A DNA stretch of 63,881 nt from a virus, in the IMG/VR virus record IMGVR_UViG_3300017963_000283, positions 1-63,881 of that record; one strand, 5' to 3'. The position numbers and the translations under genes were made by a program. Below, piece after piece: positions 50,661 to 58,835 of this stretch (position 1 is its first letter; each line of letters opens with the position of its first letter). Below the pieces are notes generated by a model. That model ran no database searches, had not been told where the DNA came from, and saw only the letters and a list, made by a program, of their open reading frames with translations.

Positions 50661-50990
50661 ATGGTGAGATGGTGGGTATTTTGTCTAGGTGTTTGCTTGT
50701 TTATTTGTCCTGGCTGTGGAAGACGACAGGAACAATCAGCGCAGAGGGCAAAGGTTCAGCTAGAAAAATGTGAGTTAGGCGGAGATGTGATTTTTGAAAG
50801 GCATCGCCTCAAGAGAAGATCTGAGTGGAGCAAGAATCCCTGTGACTGTTATCTAGACGATGCGGACAAGTTTATGGGCGAATTAAAACGGAGAAATGTT
50901 GAAATTTTGAGCATAGAGGTGATTTATACCGAGTGTAATCACAATCAAGTCCCGGTTGAGTTTCTAATAACTTATCGGGAGAAAAAATGA
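50661..50990 (+). CDS. Small lipoprotein (109 aa)
   Basis: Signal peptide with a lipobox-like end (VFCLGVCLFICPGCG, lipid on the last Cys). The mature part has a Cys-containing segment (NPCDCYLDDADKFMGELKRR). Overlaps the transketolase start by 4 bases. Surface or periplasmic role; may be for superinfection exclusion or lysis. Not recognised. Confidence 0.6.
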   Translation: MVRWWVFCLGVCLFICPGCGRRQEQSAQRAKVQLEKCELGGDVIFERHRLKRRSEWSKNPCDCYLDDADKFMGELKRRNVEILSIEVIYTECNHNQVPVEFLITYREKK

Positions 50991-51769
50991 ACAAGATTGA
51001 GATAGCCAAGCACATCCGCAGGCGCCTTCTACAGCTCATCTATGAGGCCAAGTCCGGCCATCCCGGGGGCTCGCTGTCCTGTGTGGAAATACTGGTGCAG
51101 TTGTACTGGGACACGATGATTGATGACTGCGACAAGTTCATCTTGTCTAAAGGCCATGCCTGTCCGGCCTGGTATGCGGTGCTGGAGTGTATGTGTGAGG
51201 AGCACAAGTACAGCTGGGAAGCGGCCAAGCTGCGGGAGTTCGGCAGCAAGTACCAGGGCCATCCATCGGTGTGGCATTTGCCGGAAGTGAAAACATCCAC
51301 AGGTAGCTTGGGCCAGGGCTTCGGCTTTGCTGCAGGTGTGGCACTAGGTAAGAAGGCACTGCGGCGGCGGGAGCGGGTGTATGTGCTGCTGGGCGATGGC
51401 GAGCTGCAAGAGGGGATGGTGTGGGAGACGGCTATGTTCGCAGCACATTACAAGCTGAAGAAGCTGTGCGCCATTGTGGACTACAACAAGATGCAGTCGG
51501 ATGACTACGTGGCCAATGTCATGGGACTCGAGCCGCTGATGGACAAGTGGAAGGCGTTTGGCTGGGATGTCTACGAGGTAGACGGCCACAGCTATGACGA
51601 GCTGGGCGCGGCGCTGGGGCGGCTGGGCAAGCGAAATATGCCGCTGGCGGTCATAGCGCATACGGTGAAGGGTAAGGGTGTGAAGTACATGGAAGGGGAT
51701 CCGGCTTGGCACGGTAGTGTTGAGTTGAGCGGAGAGCAGTTCGAGGAGGCGGTAAATGGACTGGTTTGA
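50987..51769 (+). CDS. Transketolase, N-terminal (TPP-binding) subunit
   Basis: 260 residues. SGHPGGSLS (23-31), STGSLGQGFGFAAGVALG, and the TPP/metal motif GDGELQEG...N (136-143, Asn167) are all intact. With the C-terminal subunit at 52105 it should transfer two-carbon ketol units between sugar phosphates or to an unusual acceptor. The two halves are separated by two small genes, a split form seen in archaea and in bacterial sugar-biosynthesis loci. Confidence 0.92.
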   Translation: MNKIEIAKHIRRRLLQLIYEAKSGHPGGSLSCVEILVQLYWDTMIDDCDKFILSKGHACPAWYAVLECMCEEHKYSWEAAKLREFGSKYQGHPSVWHLPEVKTSTGSLGQGFGFAAGVALGKKALRRRERVYVLLGDGELQEGMVWETAMFAAHYKLKKLCAIVDYNKMQSDDYVANVMGLEPLMDKWKAFGWDVYEVDGHSYDELGAALGRLGKRNMPLAVIAHTVKGKGVKYMEGDPAWHGSVELSGEQFEEAVNGLV

Positions 51770-51893
51770 ATTGATTAACACATGGATTGAACAACCAGCA
51801 AGTAGGGCGGACGCCCTTTTTATTGCAGGGGTCATTTGCTTTATTTTTACACTTGCTCATCTGTTGGATCATGAAAGGCAGGAGAGGCGGTAA
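51756..51893 (+). CDS. Tiny membrane protein (45 aa)
   Basis: Overlaps the transketolase stop. One span (ALFIAGVICFIFTLAHLL) with a basic end. Inserted between the two transketolase subunits. GAGGCGGTAAATGGACT at its start is repeated before the next gene. Unknown. Confidence 0.45.
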   Translation: MDWFELINTWIEQPASRADALFIAGVICFIFTLAHLLDHERQERR

Positions 51894-52115
51894 ATGGACT
51901 TGATTGACAGGTTTCAGGAATACATTGACAAGCAAAATGTCAGTCTTTTGATTTGGATTGGAGATCCTGAAATTGGAGGACCAAGAGAAATTGTCACATC
52001 AAAAAAACAGGTGCTTTTTATGAATTGTGGTGACATGCCGCTGCGAGAGGCCATTGAGGTGGTAATGATTGCCGATCTAAATGTGAGGCCAGAGGGTAAG
52101 CTAAATGCAAGCTAA
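51894..52115 (+). CDS. Small hypothetical protein (73 aa)
   Basis: Directly after the tiny membrane protein, with the same GAGG-CGGTAA-ATGGACT junction. Mixed sequence (FQEYIDKQNVSLLIWIGDPE). No family recognised. Overlaps the transketolase C subunit by 11 bases. Confidence 0.5.
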   Translation: MDLIDRFQEYIDKQNVSLLIWIGDPEIGGPREIVTSKKQVLFMNCGDMPLREAIEVVMIADLNVRPEGKLNAS

Positions 52116-53094
52116 GTCAGTCACAGAAGCAGATAGCAACCGTGAAGCATTTGGTCGCGCACTGGTAGAACTGGCCAAGAAGCACAAGTTCTTCGTCTTG
52201 GATGCAGACGTAGCAGGCGGTACAGGTGTTCACCACTTCCGCACAGCCTATCCCAAGCGGTACTTCAACTGCGGTATAGCTGAGCAGAGCATGGTATGTA
52301 TAGCGGCTGGACTGCAGGCCGAGACTGACTGGCCGGTGTTTGTTACGACATTTGCGGCATTCGGTCTGCGGGCATGGGAACACATTCGGCTGTCTATCGG
52401 CTACTGTAACCGCAATGTCAAGGTAGTCTGCTCCCATCCCGGGCTGGACGTAGGGCCGGACGGTGCTTCGGCACAGTCTCTCGAGGACTTGGCCTGCTTT
52501 CGGGCCATACCCAAGCTGACGGTGGTGGCACCGGCAGATCCAGTTGAGACGGCTAGGGCAACAGAAGCGATTCTACTGGAGCCGGGGCCGGTGTACATGC
52601 GCACGGGCCGTAGCGTGGCCAGGCGGATCTATGGCGATGACTACAAGTTCAAGCTGCACTTCGGGGATGTGCTGCGCGACGGCTGTGATGTGACGATTTT
52701 TGCCTGCGGTGTCCAGGTGGCACGGGCTCTGGATGCGGCGGCAATTATGGCGGGCAGCATCGAGGCCAGGGTGGTCAACGTGCATACCATCAAGCCGCTG
52801 GACTATGTGCTAATTCACAAGTGCGCTGAGGAGACGGGCTGTTTTGTGGTAACAGAGGATCACAACGTACACGGCGGTCTGGGTAGCGCCATCATGGAAG
52901 CGATGCGGCTGTTCCCGGTACCAACGGCACAGGTAGGGGTGCGGGACCAGTTTGGGCAGTCCGGGGAGCCGGAGCAACTGGCCGAGGCTTATGGGCTGTC
53001 ACCGCTGCACATAGTCAGGGCGGCGCGGTCGGTAGTCAGGATAACTCAGGATCCGGGCTTGAGGGCGGCCTGGATGGGACGGAGGGCAGGATGA
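52105..53094 (+). CDS. Transketolase, C-terminal subunit
   Basis: 329 residues. FNCGIAEQSMVCIAAGLQ contains the catalytic Glu (about 60) that activates TPP; GASAQSLEDLACFRAIPKLT and the C-terminal VNVHTIKPLDYVLI domain are typical. Complete pyrimidine and C-terminal domains, so with the 50987 subunit an active enzyme is expected. Normal length for the split form. Confidence 0.92.
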   Translation: MQAKSVTEADSNREAFGRALVELAKKHKFFVLDADVAGGTGVHHFRTAYPKRYFNCGIAEQSMVCIAAGLQAETDWPVFVTTFAAFGLRAWEHIRLSIGYCNRNVKVVCSHPGLDVGPDGASAQSLEDLACFRAIPKLTVVAPADPVETARATEAILLEPGPVYMRTGRSVARRIYGDDYKFKLHFGDVLRDGCDVTIFACGVQVARALDAAAIMAGSIEARVVNVHTIKPLDYVLIHKCAEETGCFVVTEDHNVHGGLGSAIMEAMRLFPVPTAQVGVRDQFGQSGEPEQLAEAYGLSPLHIVRAARSVVRITQDPGLRAAWMGRRAG

Positions 53095-53110
53095 GATTGG
53101 AGGTTAGATC

Positions 53111-53353
53111 ATGAAAGACTATGTTTACGCGAGGGATTATCGGAAAGGTTTTACCTACTGTAGGAGATGCAAACATTCGAGATCGGTGGCATGGGATTAT
53201 TCCTCTTCAATGTTGCCGGATGAAGGGCTACATCACACTATACGTTGTGGAGTCAACGAGAGAAATGCTGAAGATAAGAACACGGGTAATTGCAAGGACT
53301 ATGAGAAGGCCGATATTTTTACCAGAGCACTTCATTTCATGGACCTGTTTTAG
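53111..53353 (+). CDS. Small Cys-containing protein (80 aa)
   Basis: ATG 53111 with GGAGG upstream. FTYCRRCKHSRS and TIRCGVNERNAEDKNTGNCK suggest a zinc ribbon. No family. A second frame of similar length overlaps it entirely; the Cys pattern makes this one more likely. Confidence 0.5.
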   Translation: MKDYVYARDYRKGFTYCRRCKHSRSVAWDYSSSMLPDEGLHHTIRCGVNERNAEDKNTGNCKDYEKADIFTRALHFMDLF

Positions 53354-53371
53354 TTGGGGACGGAGGGCAGG

Positions 53372-53566
53372 ATGAGATGGACTGAATGGGAGCCTAATTG
53401 GGACTGGGAAAAGTGGTTTGCCTGGAAGCCGGTCAAGGTCTTCAGCCGTTCAAGGGTTCAGTGGGTTTGGCTGGAATGGGTTGAGCGTAGAGTGATGAAA
53501 GTAGACAGGATGCGCTCTGGTATAAAACGGGCTCATTGGGAATACAGGGATAGGAGGGCAGGATGA
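53372..53566 (+). CDS. Small Trp-rich protein, paralogue of 46560-46748
   Basis: 64 residues from ATG 53372. FAWKPVKVFSRSRVQWVWLE, WVERR and WEYR in the same order as the 46560 gene. Preceded by GGACGGAGGGCAGGATGAGA, which also occurs just before the stop of the transketolase C gene. Unknown function. Confidence 0.55.
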   Translation: MRWTEWEPNWDWEKWFAWKPVKVFSRSRVQWVWLEWVERRVMKVDRMRSGIKRAHWEYRDRRAG

Positions 53567-53901
53567 GTGATAAATGGGAATGGTTTGGTTATGCCCAACA
53601 TCTGATTGTTGCCCGTAGTTGTCATTTTCATTTAGCTACCCGTATCAACGGCAGATATTTGGTTTCAACTGTTGGTGATTATCGCCCTGGGGATAAAAGC
53701 AAGATGGAGAGCATCGGTTCAAACGAAGGGGATTATTTTGAGACATTTGTTTTCAACTGTACGTCCAAAATGGATTCTTGTGGGTGTTGTCCAGAGATCG
53801 AAAGCTATGAGGAGTTAGACGGTAGGAGATCTTCTTATGCTTGGGATGCTCAACGTATTCACCTCGAATATTGTGAGAAATACAGCAAGGAGCAGTCATG
53901 A
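53563..53901 (+). CDS. Hypothetical protein (112 aa)
   Basis: ATGA overlap on both sides. Sequence has KWEWFGYAQHLIVARSCHFH and a CTSKMDSCGCCPEIE cluster of four Cys. I do not recognise a family, though the start resembles small phage proteins of unknown role (HFHLATRINGRYLVSTVGDY). Confidence 0.55.
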   Translation: MSDKWEWFGYAQHLIVARSCHFHLATRINGRYLVSTVGDYRPGDKSKMESIGSNEGDYFETFVFNCTSKMDSCGCCPEIESYEELDGRRSSYAWDAQRIHLEYCEKYSKEQS

Positions 53902-54578
53902 GTATAGCCTTAGTTACAGGCGGCAACAGGGGCATCGGCAGGGCCATTGTCGAGGTACTGGAAGCGGCTGGCCATGACGTGATTTACACCTACCACATGA
54001 GGCGGGACGGCGGCGGGCGGCAGCTGGACATCGGCAAGCCGGAAGAGGTGCAGCAGTTTCTCAAGACAATACCACCGCCTGTCATCCTGGTGAACAATGC
54101 AGCTATGACCCAGGAGAAGCCGTTTCTGGAGATAACGGACGAGGAGTGGGGTCATATGCTGTCTGTGAATTTGCTGGGTGCGGTCACTCTGTGCCGGGTG
54201 GTGATACCGCACATGATAAAGAACGGCTGGGGCCGTATCGTCAATGTGGCTTCGATTGGCGGACAGTGGGGTGGTACAAATCAGGTCCACTATGCTGCAT
54301 CCAAGGCGGCGCTCATTAACTTCACGCAGTCGCTAGCGCGGTTGTACTCGCGGTTTGGCATTACCGTCAATGCTATAGCACCGGGGCTGGTACGAACGGA
54401 CATGAGCGGGCCGGAGCTTGAGACGGAAGCCGGGGCGATGAAGGCGGCGTCTATCCCGGTCGGTTGCGTGGCTGAGCCGAGAGACGTGGCCTACTGGGTA
54501 GAGGTGTTGGTGTCAAGCCGGGCTGGGTATATGACGGGGCAGACACTAAATGTAAACGGAGGGATGTACTTTGGATGA
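53898..54578 (+). CDS. FabG-like short-chain dehydrogenase/reductase
   Basis: 226 residues, a classical SDR: TGGNRGIG (7-14), NNAA (66-69), catalytic Ser119, Tyr132 and Lys136, and the C-terminal GQTLNVNGGMYF. NAD(P)-dependent reduction or oxidation of a keto group is expected. SDRs of this type sit with split transketolases in sugar-modification loci, so it may act on the transketolase product. Confidence 0.9.
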   Translation: MSIALVTGGNRGIGRAIVEVLEAAGHDVIYTYHMRRDGGGRQLDIGKPEEVQQFLKTIPPPVILVNNAAMTQEKPFLEITDEEWGHMLSVNLLGAVTLCRVVIPHMIKNGWGRIVNVASIGGQWGGTNQVHYAASKAALINFTQSLARLYSRFGITVNAIAPGLVRTDMSGPELETEAGAMKAASIPVGCVAEPRDVAYWVEVLVSSRAGYMTGQTLNVNGGMYFG

Positions 54579-54774
54579 GGTAGAAAGAGCGCATTTACGA
54601 GATAGTACAAGGTGTCCATATTGTGAAAGGTTTTCAGTTTCGCCCAATCCATCAGAAGTGGAGGATGTTTATATCGGTGGTGAAAAGCTGGACCGAGACA
54701 AGTGGATTGACTTGGTTTGTTTGGCATGTGGAACTACGTCGATAGTTTTGGTTGATCGGAGAAAGAATGGATAA
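54571..54774 (+). CDS. Small zinc-ribbon protein (67 aa)
   Basis: TTG 54571 start overlapping the SDR stop. CPYCERF and LVCLACGTTS form a Cys4 zinc site on either side of a short basic-acidic loop. Unknown function. Confidence 0.5.
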   Translation: MDEVERAHLRDSTRCPYCERFSVSPNPSEVEDVYIGGEKLDRDKWIDLVCLACGTTSIVLVDRRKNG

Positions 54775-54901
54775 CAGGTGGATAGAAACATGGCTGGACC
54801 GGTGGTTTCCGTACTTTATTGCTATTGTAATGGTGCTGATGGTGCCGACGCTAGTAGTGGTGATGGTATGGTTTTTTCTGGACCTGGCGGGGGTGATGTG
54901 A
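54767..54901 (+). CDS. Tiny membrane protein (44 aa)
   Basis: ATG overlaps the previous stop by 8 bases; TGATG junction with the next gene. Amphipathic start (NRWIETWLDRWF) and one long span (IAIVMVLMVPTLVVVMVWFF). Not recognised. Confidence 0.5.
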   Translation: MDNRWIETWLDRWFPYFIAIVMVLMVPTLVVVMVWFFLDLAGVM

Positions 54902-55152
54902 TGCTGCGAAAGGTTGTGCTTTGGGTTCTAATATTTCCGCTCTTCATGATTTGTGCTGCGGTTATAGCACTACTTGCTTTTGGGGTCCCGTTTATCGCCG
55001 CCTGGTGTGTATTTAGCTTGATAGGTGGGGGCTTTTGGGGATGGTTTCTTGCTGTGTGGATATTTATGGCCGGTTTAACCATGGAAGGTATGATTGTGGC
55101 AAGCGAGGGTTCCGCTAGTGGCGGACCACCAGATTATCCGGGATTGATGTGA
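54901..55152 (+). CDS. Small membrane protein (83 aa)
   Basis: ATG 54901 is favoured over the longer frame at 54778 because it is directly coupled to the previous gene. Two to three hydrophobic spans with Gly-rich turns (VLIFPLFMICAAVIALLAFG; GGGFWGWFLAVWIFM). Function unknown. Confidence 0.5.
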   Translation: MLRKVVLWVLIFPLFMICAAVIALLAFGVPFIAAWCVFSLIGGGFWGWFLAVWIFMAGLTMEGMIVASEGSASGGPPDYPGLM

Positions 55153-55224
55153 GCCGCAGGACAACAATACCCAAGCCGGTACAAGGGCGGGCGCAAGCGT
55201 CCAGACTGGACACTGGAGGATGAG

Positions 55225-55617
55225 TTGAAATTGAATAAGAGTGAGCTTAATGGGTTGAAAACGAATATTGTGCTTGAAATTGACAAGGGTGAAAAAGTTG
55301 AAGAGTTTGTGCGGCTTGGTAAGTGTGGGGACTTCAAATGTGGCGGCGGTATGTTCACGGGTGACAGTGATGTCTTCATTGAAATAGATTCTTTTTCAGA
55401 AGCAGGGAGGGAGTCTATTCCAGAAGTTATTGAGCTTCTTAGGAATCCTCCCAATAACAACGTAAGAGAAAACAGTTTCAGGCTTATGGATTTGGACACC
55501 AATGAGCTTGTTTGTTTTAAAGCTGAGATTAAGCTCGCTAGTTTTCTGGGTCGCTATAAATTTCTTTTGGTTATTTCTGTGTGTTCCTTGGAAATAAAGG
55601 AGTTGTTTTTCCTTTGA
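55225..55617 (+). CDS. Hypothetical protein, possibly N-terminally truncated
   Basis: 130 residues from TTG 55225, weak start. The same frame continues upstream to the previous stop and reads QQYPSRYKGGRKRPDWTLED without any start codon, which looks like real coding sequence that has lost its beginning. The body (ELNGLKTNIVLEIDKGEKVE) is unrecognised. AT-rich relative to the ATP-grasp gene downstream. Confidence 0.5.
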   Translation: MKLNKSELNGLKTNIVLEIDKGEKVEEFVRLGKCGDFKCGGGMFTGDSDVFIEIDSFSEAGRESIPEVIELLRNPPNNNVRENSFRLMDLDTNELVCFKAEIKLASFLGRYKFLLVISVCSLEIKELFFL

Positions 55618-56699
55618 ATAAACAGAACCTCTGGATTGTCGGCGGCGGTGAAGAGGCGGTACCGGGCATCGAGCGGGCCAAGCAGATGGGACTGCGTGTG
55701 ATTGTTTCAGACGGCAATAGTAAGGCGCCGGGCTTCGACTTGGCCGATGCGCACTTTGTGGTGAGCACCTACGATTACCTGGCACATATACGGCTGGCGG
55801 ACAAGCTGAAGCACAAGCCGGACGGCGTCATCTGCATGGGCTGTGATGTGCCGGTGACGGTGGCAAGGCTGGCCGAGCATTTGGGTTGTACCACCATCGG
55901 CATGTTTGTAGCAACTTTATCGGCTGACAAGTATTGGCAGAAGTGCGAGCTGCGGCGGCAGGGTATCCAGGTGCCACGGTTCTGGAACTTGTACAAGACA
56001 ACACTGGGCGAGGTCGAGGGGCAGTTGCCGCTGGTTATCAAGCCGATAGACAGCCGCGGCGCAAGAGGTGTCCGGCTGGTGCGCAACGCTGCTGATATTC
56101 GGCATGCCTACGAGGAGGCTAGGCAGTACGGTAGCGGTGTTCTGGCCGAGGAGTTTTTGGAAGGGCCACAGATCAGCACCGAGTCTGTTATCACAGCTAC
56201 AGGGGCGGCTACACCGGGCTTCTCCGACCGCAACTACGACTTCGAGGCTACCTATCCCTACATGGTTGAAAACGGCGGCACCATGCCGTCACAGCTCAGC
56301 CTCGAGCAGCAGGCGCAGGTGTGCTGGACGGCGGAAGCGGCGGCGCGGGCGCTGGGTTTTGTCAACTGCACAGCTAAGGGCGACCTGGTGCTGACTAAGG
56401 ACGGGCCGAAGGTGATCGAGATGGCGGCCAGGCTGAGCGGCGGCTACTTCGCCACGGACCAGATACCGCTGAGCACCGGCGTGGACCTGGTAGGGATAGC
56501 CATACGGCTGGCTCTGGGCGAGGCTGTGGATATTCAGGATGCAATACCGAAAAAGCATATGCCGGTGGCCATACGCTACCAGATACCGGACGGGGTGAAG
56601 GACCATACGCAGCGGGGGCTGCACCACATTGCGCTGGCTACCAGCCGGGAGTCGGCGGTGTGGCAGGCTGAGTATATGTGCAGGATTATGGGGGAGTAA
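55614..56699 (+). CDS. ATP-grasp ligase 3
   Basis: 361 residues from TTG 55614, which follows AAAGGAG by 11 bases; a GTG at 55581 would add 11 residues. Complete ATP-grasp: NLWIVGGGEEAVPGIERAKQ (preATP-grasp), LVIKPIDSRGARGV, LAEEFLEGPQISTES, and VIEMAARLSGGYFATDQIP. Close in style to the stand-alone ATP-grasp proteins found in surface-polysaccharide loci beside transketolases and SDRs. Product unknown. Confidence 0.85.
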   Translation: MNKQNLWIVGGGEEAVPGIERAKQMGLRVIVSDGNSKAPGFDLADAHFVVSTYDYLAHIRLADKLKHKPDGVICMGCDVPVTVARLAEHLGCTTIGMFVATLSADKYWQKCELRRQGIQVPRFWNLYKTTLGEVEGQLPLVIKPIDSRGARGVRLVRNAADIRHAYEEARQYGSGVLAEEFLEGPQISTESVITATGAATPGFSDRNYDFEATYPYMVENGGTMPSQLSLEQQAQVCWTAEAAARALGFVNCTAKGDLVLTKDGPKVIEMAARLSGGYFATDQIPLSTGVDLVGIAIRLALGEAVDIQDAIPKKHMPVAIRYQIPDGVKDHTQRGLHHIALATSRESAVWQAEYMCRIMGE

Positions 56700-56703
56700 T
56701 TTT

Positions 56704-57081
56704 ATGAAATCCATCAGTGTGACAGTAACAGACGAAAATAAGGACGGTTGGGTGCAAATCGCAAAGCGGAGAGGTTTCTCGTCGTCTAGAGCCATGCGGG
56801 AAGCTATGAAGTTATGGACTGATGTAGAGGACGACTTTCTAGAACTAACTGGAAGGCTGGCCGATCAGTTCAATGTTTCAAGGTCTACCGTTATCCAGCA
56901 CTGTGTATGGGAATTAGTTGCTCGGGAAATAGCATTGGAAAATATGAGCAAATTTAGCCAGCCGGTTGAATTGTTTCCAAAAACAATAGGCGGCAAGTTA
57001 ATTACAGGTGAGGAGTTCTTCAAGACTAGAATCGCTGAATGGACAATACGTCTTGAGGCTGAAGAAACAGATGAAGACTAG
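56704..57081 (+). CDS. Hypothetical protein with RHH/HTH-like part (125 aa)
   Basis: ATG 56704. KSISVTVTDENKDGWVQIAK and RRGFSSSRAMREAMKLW resemble a ribbon-helix-helix start, and LADQFNVSRSTVIQHCVWEL a second HTH-like segment. A small DNA-binding protein is plausible. Overlaps the next gene by 11 bases. Confidence 0.5.
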   Translation: MKSISVTVTDENKDGWVQIAKRRGFSSSRAMREAMKLWTDVEDDFLELTGRLADQFNVSRSTVIQHCVWELVAREIALENMSKFSQPVELFPKTIGGKLITGEEFFKTRIAEWTIRLEAEETDED

Positions 57082-57526
57082 CGATAGACTAGCTATTTCC
57101 AAGAATATATTAGTCCGTAACGACAAGGGAACGGTCTTGTTTTGTGAAGCCTGCGAGAGGTGTTTTATCGTGAAAAAAGGGGATGATTTGAGAAAGGCCT
57201 GTTCGGCTGAATGTCAAGCTGAATTACGGGGTACTAAATCGGCGCAATCAAAGGTAATAGCTAGGGCGCTTGCTAAGCTGGGCAGGGAACCGTTGTCGGT
57301 TAAGGTGTCCGGAGTTTTTCTGCGTGCGTTAATGGCTGGGCTTGAGCCGAAGTCAAACTCGGCTACGTTCGAAATCAAGGGATCGCCACACCTTGAAATC
57401 AATGTGCAGATAGAAAATGGATCAGCTAGATGTTTCGGCTACAACACGAAAACCGGGGTATTTCGTGAGTTAAATGATTGTGGGGATTTGAAGGAAGCGA
57501 AAGAGGCAATGCTGACAGAAGCCTGA
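57071..57526 (+). CDS. Hypothetical zinc-binding protein (151 aa)
   Basis: ATG 57071. FCEACERCF and KACSAECQAELRG give a Cys4 site with CxxC pairs like those of rRNA- or DNA-binding zinc fingers; the C-terminal half is mixed alpha/beta. No family recognised. Confidence 0.5.
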   Translation: MKTSDRLAISKNILVRNDKGTVLFCEACERCFIVKKGDDLRKACSAECQAELRGTKSAQSKVIARALAKLGREPLSVKVSGVFLRALMAGLEPKSNSATFEIKGSPHLEINVQIENGSARCFGYNTKTGVFRELNDCGDLKEAKEAMLTEA

Positions 57527-57528
57527 GC

Positions 57529-57756
57529 ATGAAAAAGTTCGAGGGGGATTATTCCGCCATTCGTAGGACTCGGCGAATGATGGAGGGGAAAGTACCAAGC
57601 GGGTCTATTCACGCCTTGTATTTATCCAGTCTTGTTTCCGGCTTGAGGGAATGGGAAAACCACATAGCAAGAGGTCGCCCATGCCGAACGACCTCCCGCC
57701 ACCGCTCTAGATCTGGACACATTATATCCGGGCCGTATGACCGGGAGGATGGATGA
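57529..57756 (+). CDS. Small basic hypothetical protein (75 aa)
   Basis: ATG 57529. Basic sequence (FEGDYSAIRRTRRMMEGKVP) with a Ser/Arg-rich end. ATGA overlap with the next gene. Unknown. Confidence 0.45.
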   Translation: MKKFEGDYSAIRRTRRMMEGKVPSGSIHALYLSSLVSGLREWENHIARGRPCRTTSRHRSRSGHIISGPYDREDG

Positions 57757-57935
57757 AAGAGCAGCTAGACGACGATGTTAGGAAGGTTGCCCTGTTTTTG
57801 CAGAAGATGAAGCGGTCGCCAGATTGGCCGCGAGTGAGGCAGATTATTCTCCATGTGAAGCCGAGCGAGGGTGTGATAGCTAAAATTCAGATTGAGTGCC
57901 CTAAGTTTTTTAACCTCAAGGACGGTCATTGGTGA
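57753..57935 (+). CDS. Small hypothetical protein (60 aa)
   Basis: ATGA overlap with the previous gene. Basic helical sequence (DDVRKVALFLQKMKRSPDWP; ECPKFFNLKDGHW). Last gene before a non-coding stretch. Unknown. Confidence 0.5.
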   Translation: MKEQLDDDVRKVALFLQKMKRSPDWPRVRQIILHVKPSEGVIAKIQIECPKFFNLKDGHW

Positions 57936-58067
57936 TGTTTGGCTTATGAACATGATATAATAATAATGAGGACATAGTTTTTCTGACGTAAATTGGTTAA
58001 CGGTAGACACCGAACCAGATAGCTAGTTTTGATTGGTCCCACCGGCAGACGCCGACCCCATCTTTGA
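57936..58067 (+). promoter_or_regulatory. Non-coding stretch with -10-like element and hairpin
   Basis: No gene is supported here. A perfect TATAAT lies at 57956-57961 but without a convincing -35. At the end, TTGATCG (58064-58070) and CGATCAA (58077-58083) form a 7-bp hairpin with a 6-base loop followed by TTT. The middle contains GGTTAACGGTAGACACCG, which looks D-arm-like, but no complete tRNA fold could be built. Confidence 0.4.
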
Positions 58068-58427
58068 TCGAAAGCACGATCAATTTCAAAAGAAAATTGT
58101 AAGCATGGCATAAAGGCTTCTTGCTGTGTTTATTGTAGGGCTGTACCTAACCCAGCTTATGCTGGTGGTAAGTATAAACATTGTTCTAACTGTGGTAAGA
58201 AAAAACACGAATCTGAATTTAGTCCAGATTTGAGGCAATTGGATCGTCTGCACAGTTACTGTAAACAATGCCGAGCAAGATACATGCGGTCCAAGTATTG
58301 GGAGGATGCTTGGGTTAGTCCTTGGAATACAACGGAACAAGATTTATATGACTTTATAGCGCGTCCAAACTCAGAGGGTAAGAGACTGTCCGAAGGGTTT
58401 AGGATGATGGACAACGATTTCGACTAA
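58068..58427 (+). pseudogene. Zinc-finger protein lacking a normal start
   Basis: The frame from the TGA at 58065-58067 to 58427 reads ENCKHGIKASCCVYCRA, then KYKHCSNCGKKKHESEFSPD and LHSYCKQCRARYM, convincing zinc-finger coding sequence with the CxxC...EFxxD pattern also seen in the 44374 gene. No ATG, GTG or TTG precedes the fingers; the first TTG is 58230, which would cut them in half. Either a non-standard start (such as ATT at 58083) is used or the gene has decayed. Confidence 0.5.
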
Positions 58428-58490
58428 AGTCCTGACGATCCTCACGATGACGGTGAGTTGATCTCGGCACAATATCAATATGGGAGAGGT

Positions 58491-58835
58491 ATGTCTAGAA
58501 GAAGAAAACGCGGGCAAACCGCTGTTTTAGTTACACCTTACAATTCCAGAAAGACGATACCACGGCAGGAGGCTCGTTTGCAGGTTCAGTTCTGCCAAGC
58601 CGAGATGGTATCGGATGAGCCGTTTACCGTTCGCAGCTTGTGGTTTCCGGCTTTCAAGGATGAGTTGAAATACCAGGAAGGCAGGTATGTGACCGGTTTT
58701 ACTCACGGTGCCTGGAATGGGAAAGAAGGGAACGCTGGTGTTGTTCGCTGCAGACCTCCAGCGGGAAGGTTTTCGCCTGAATACATCGAACTAAAAGGCT
58801 TGATGGCGCAAGGGCCAATCAAGCGGGGAGTGTAA
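58491..58835 (+). CDS. Hypothetical basic protein (114 aa)
   Basis: ATG 58491 with GGGAGAGG upstream is preferred over TTG 58458. Basic start (SRRRKRGQTAVLVTPYNSRK), then a beta-rich region. No family recognised. Stop overlaps the next ATG. Confidence 0.5.
   Translation: MSRRRKRGQTAVLVTPYNSRKTIPRQEARLQVQFCQAEMVSDEPFTVRSLWFPAFKDELKYQEGRYVTGFTHGAWNGKEGNAGVVRCRPPAGRFSPEYIELKGLMAQGPIKRGV

Noticed and set aside
57970-58060. Possible tRNA remnant (GGTTAACGGTAGACACCG)
   Set aside because: D-arm-like only; no matching acceptor stem, anticodon loop or T-arm found.
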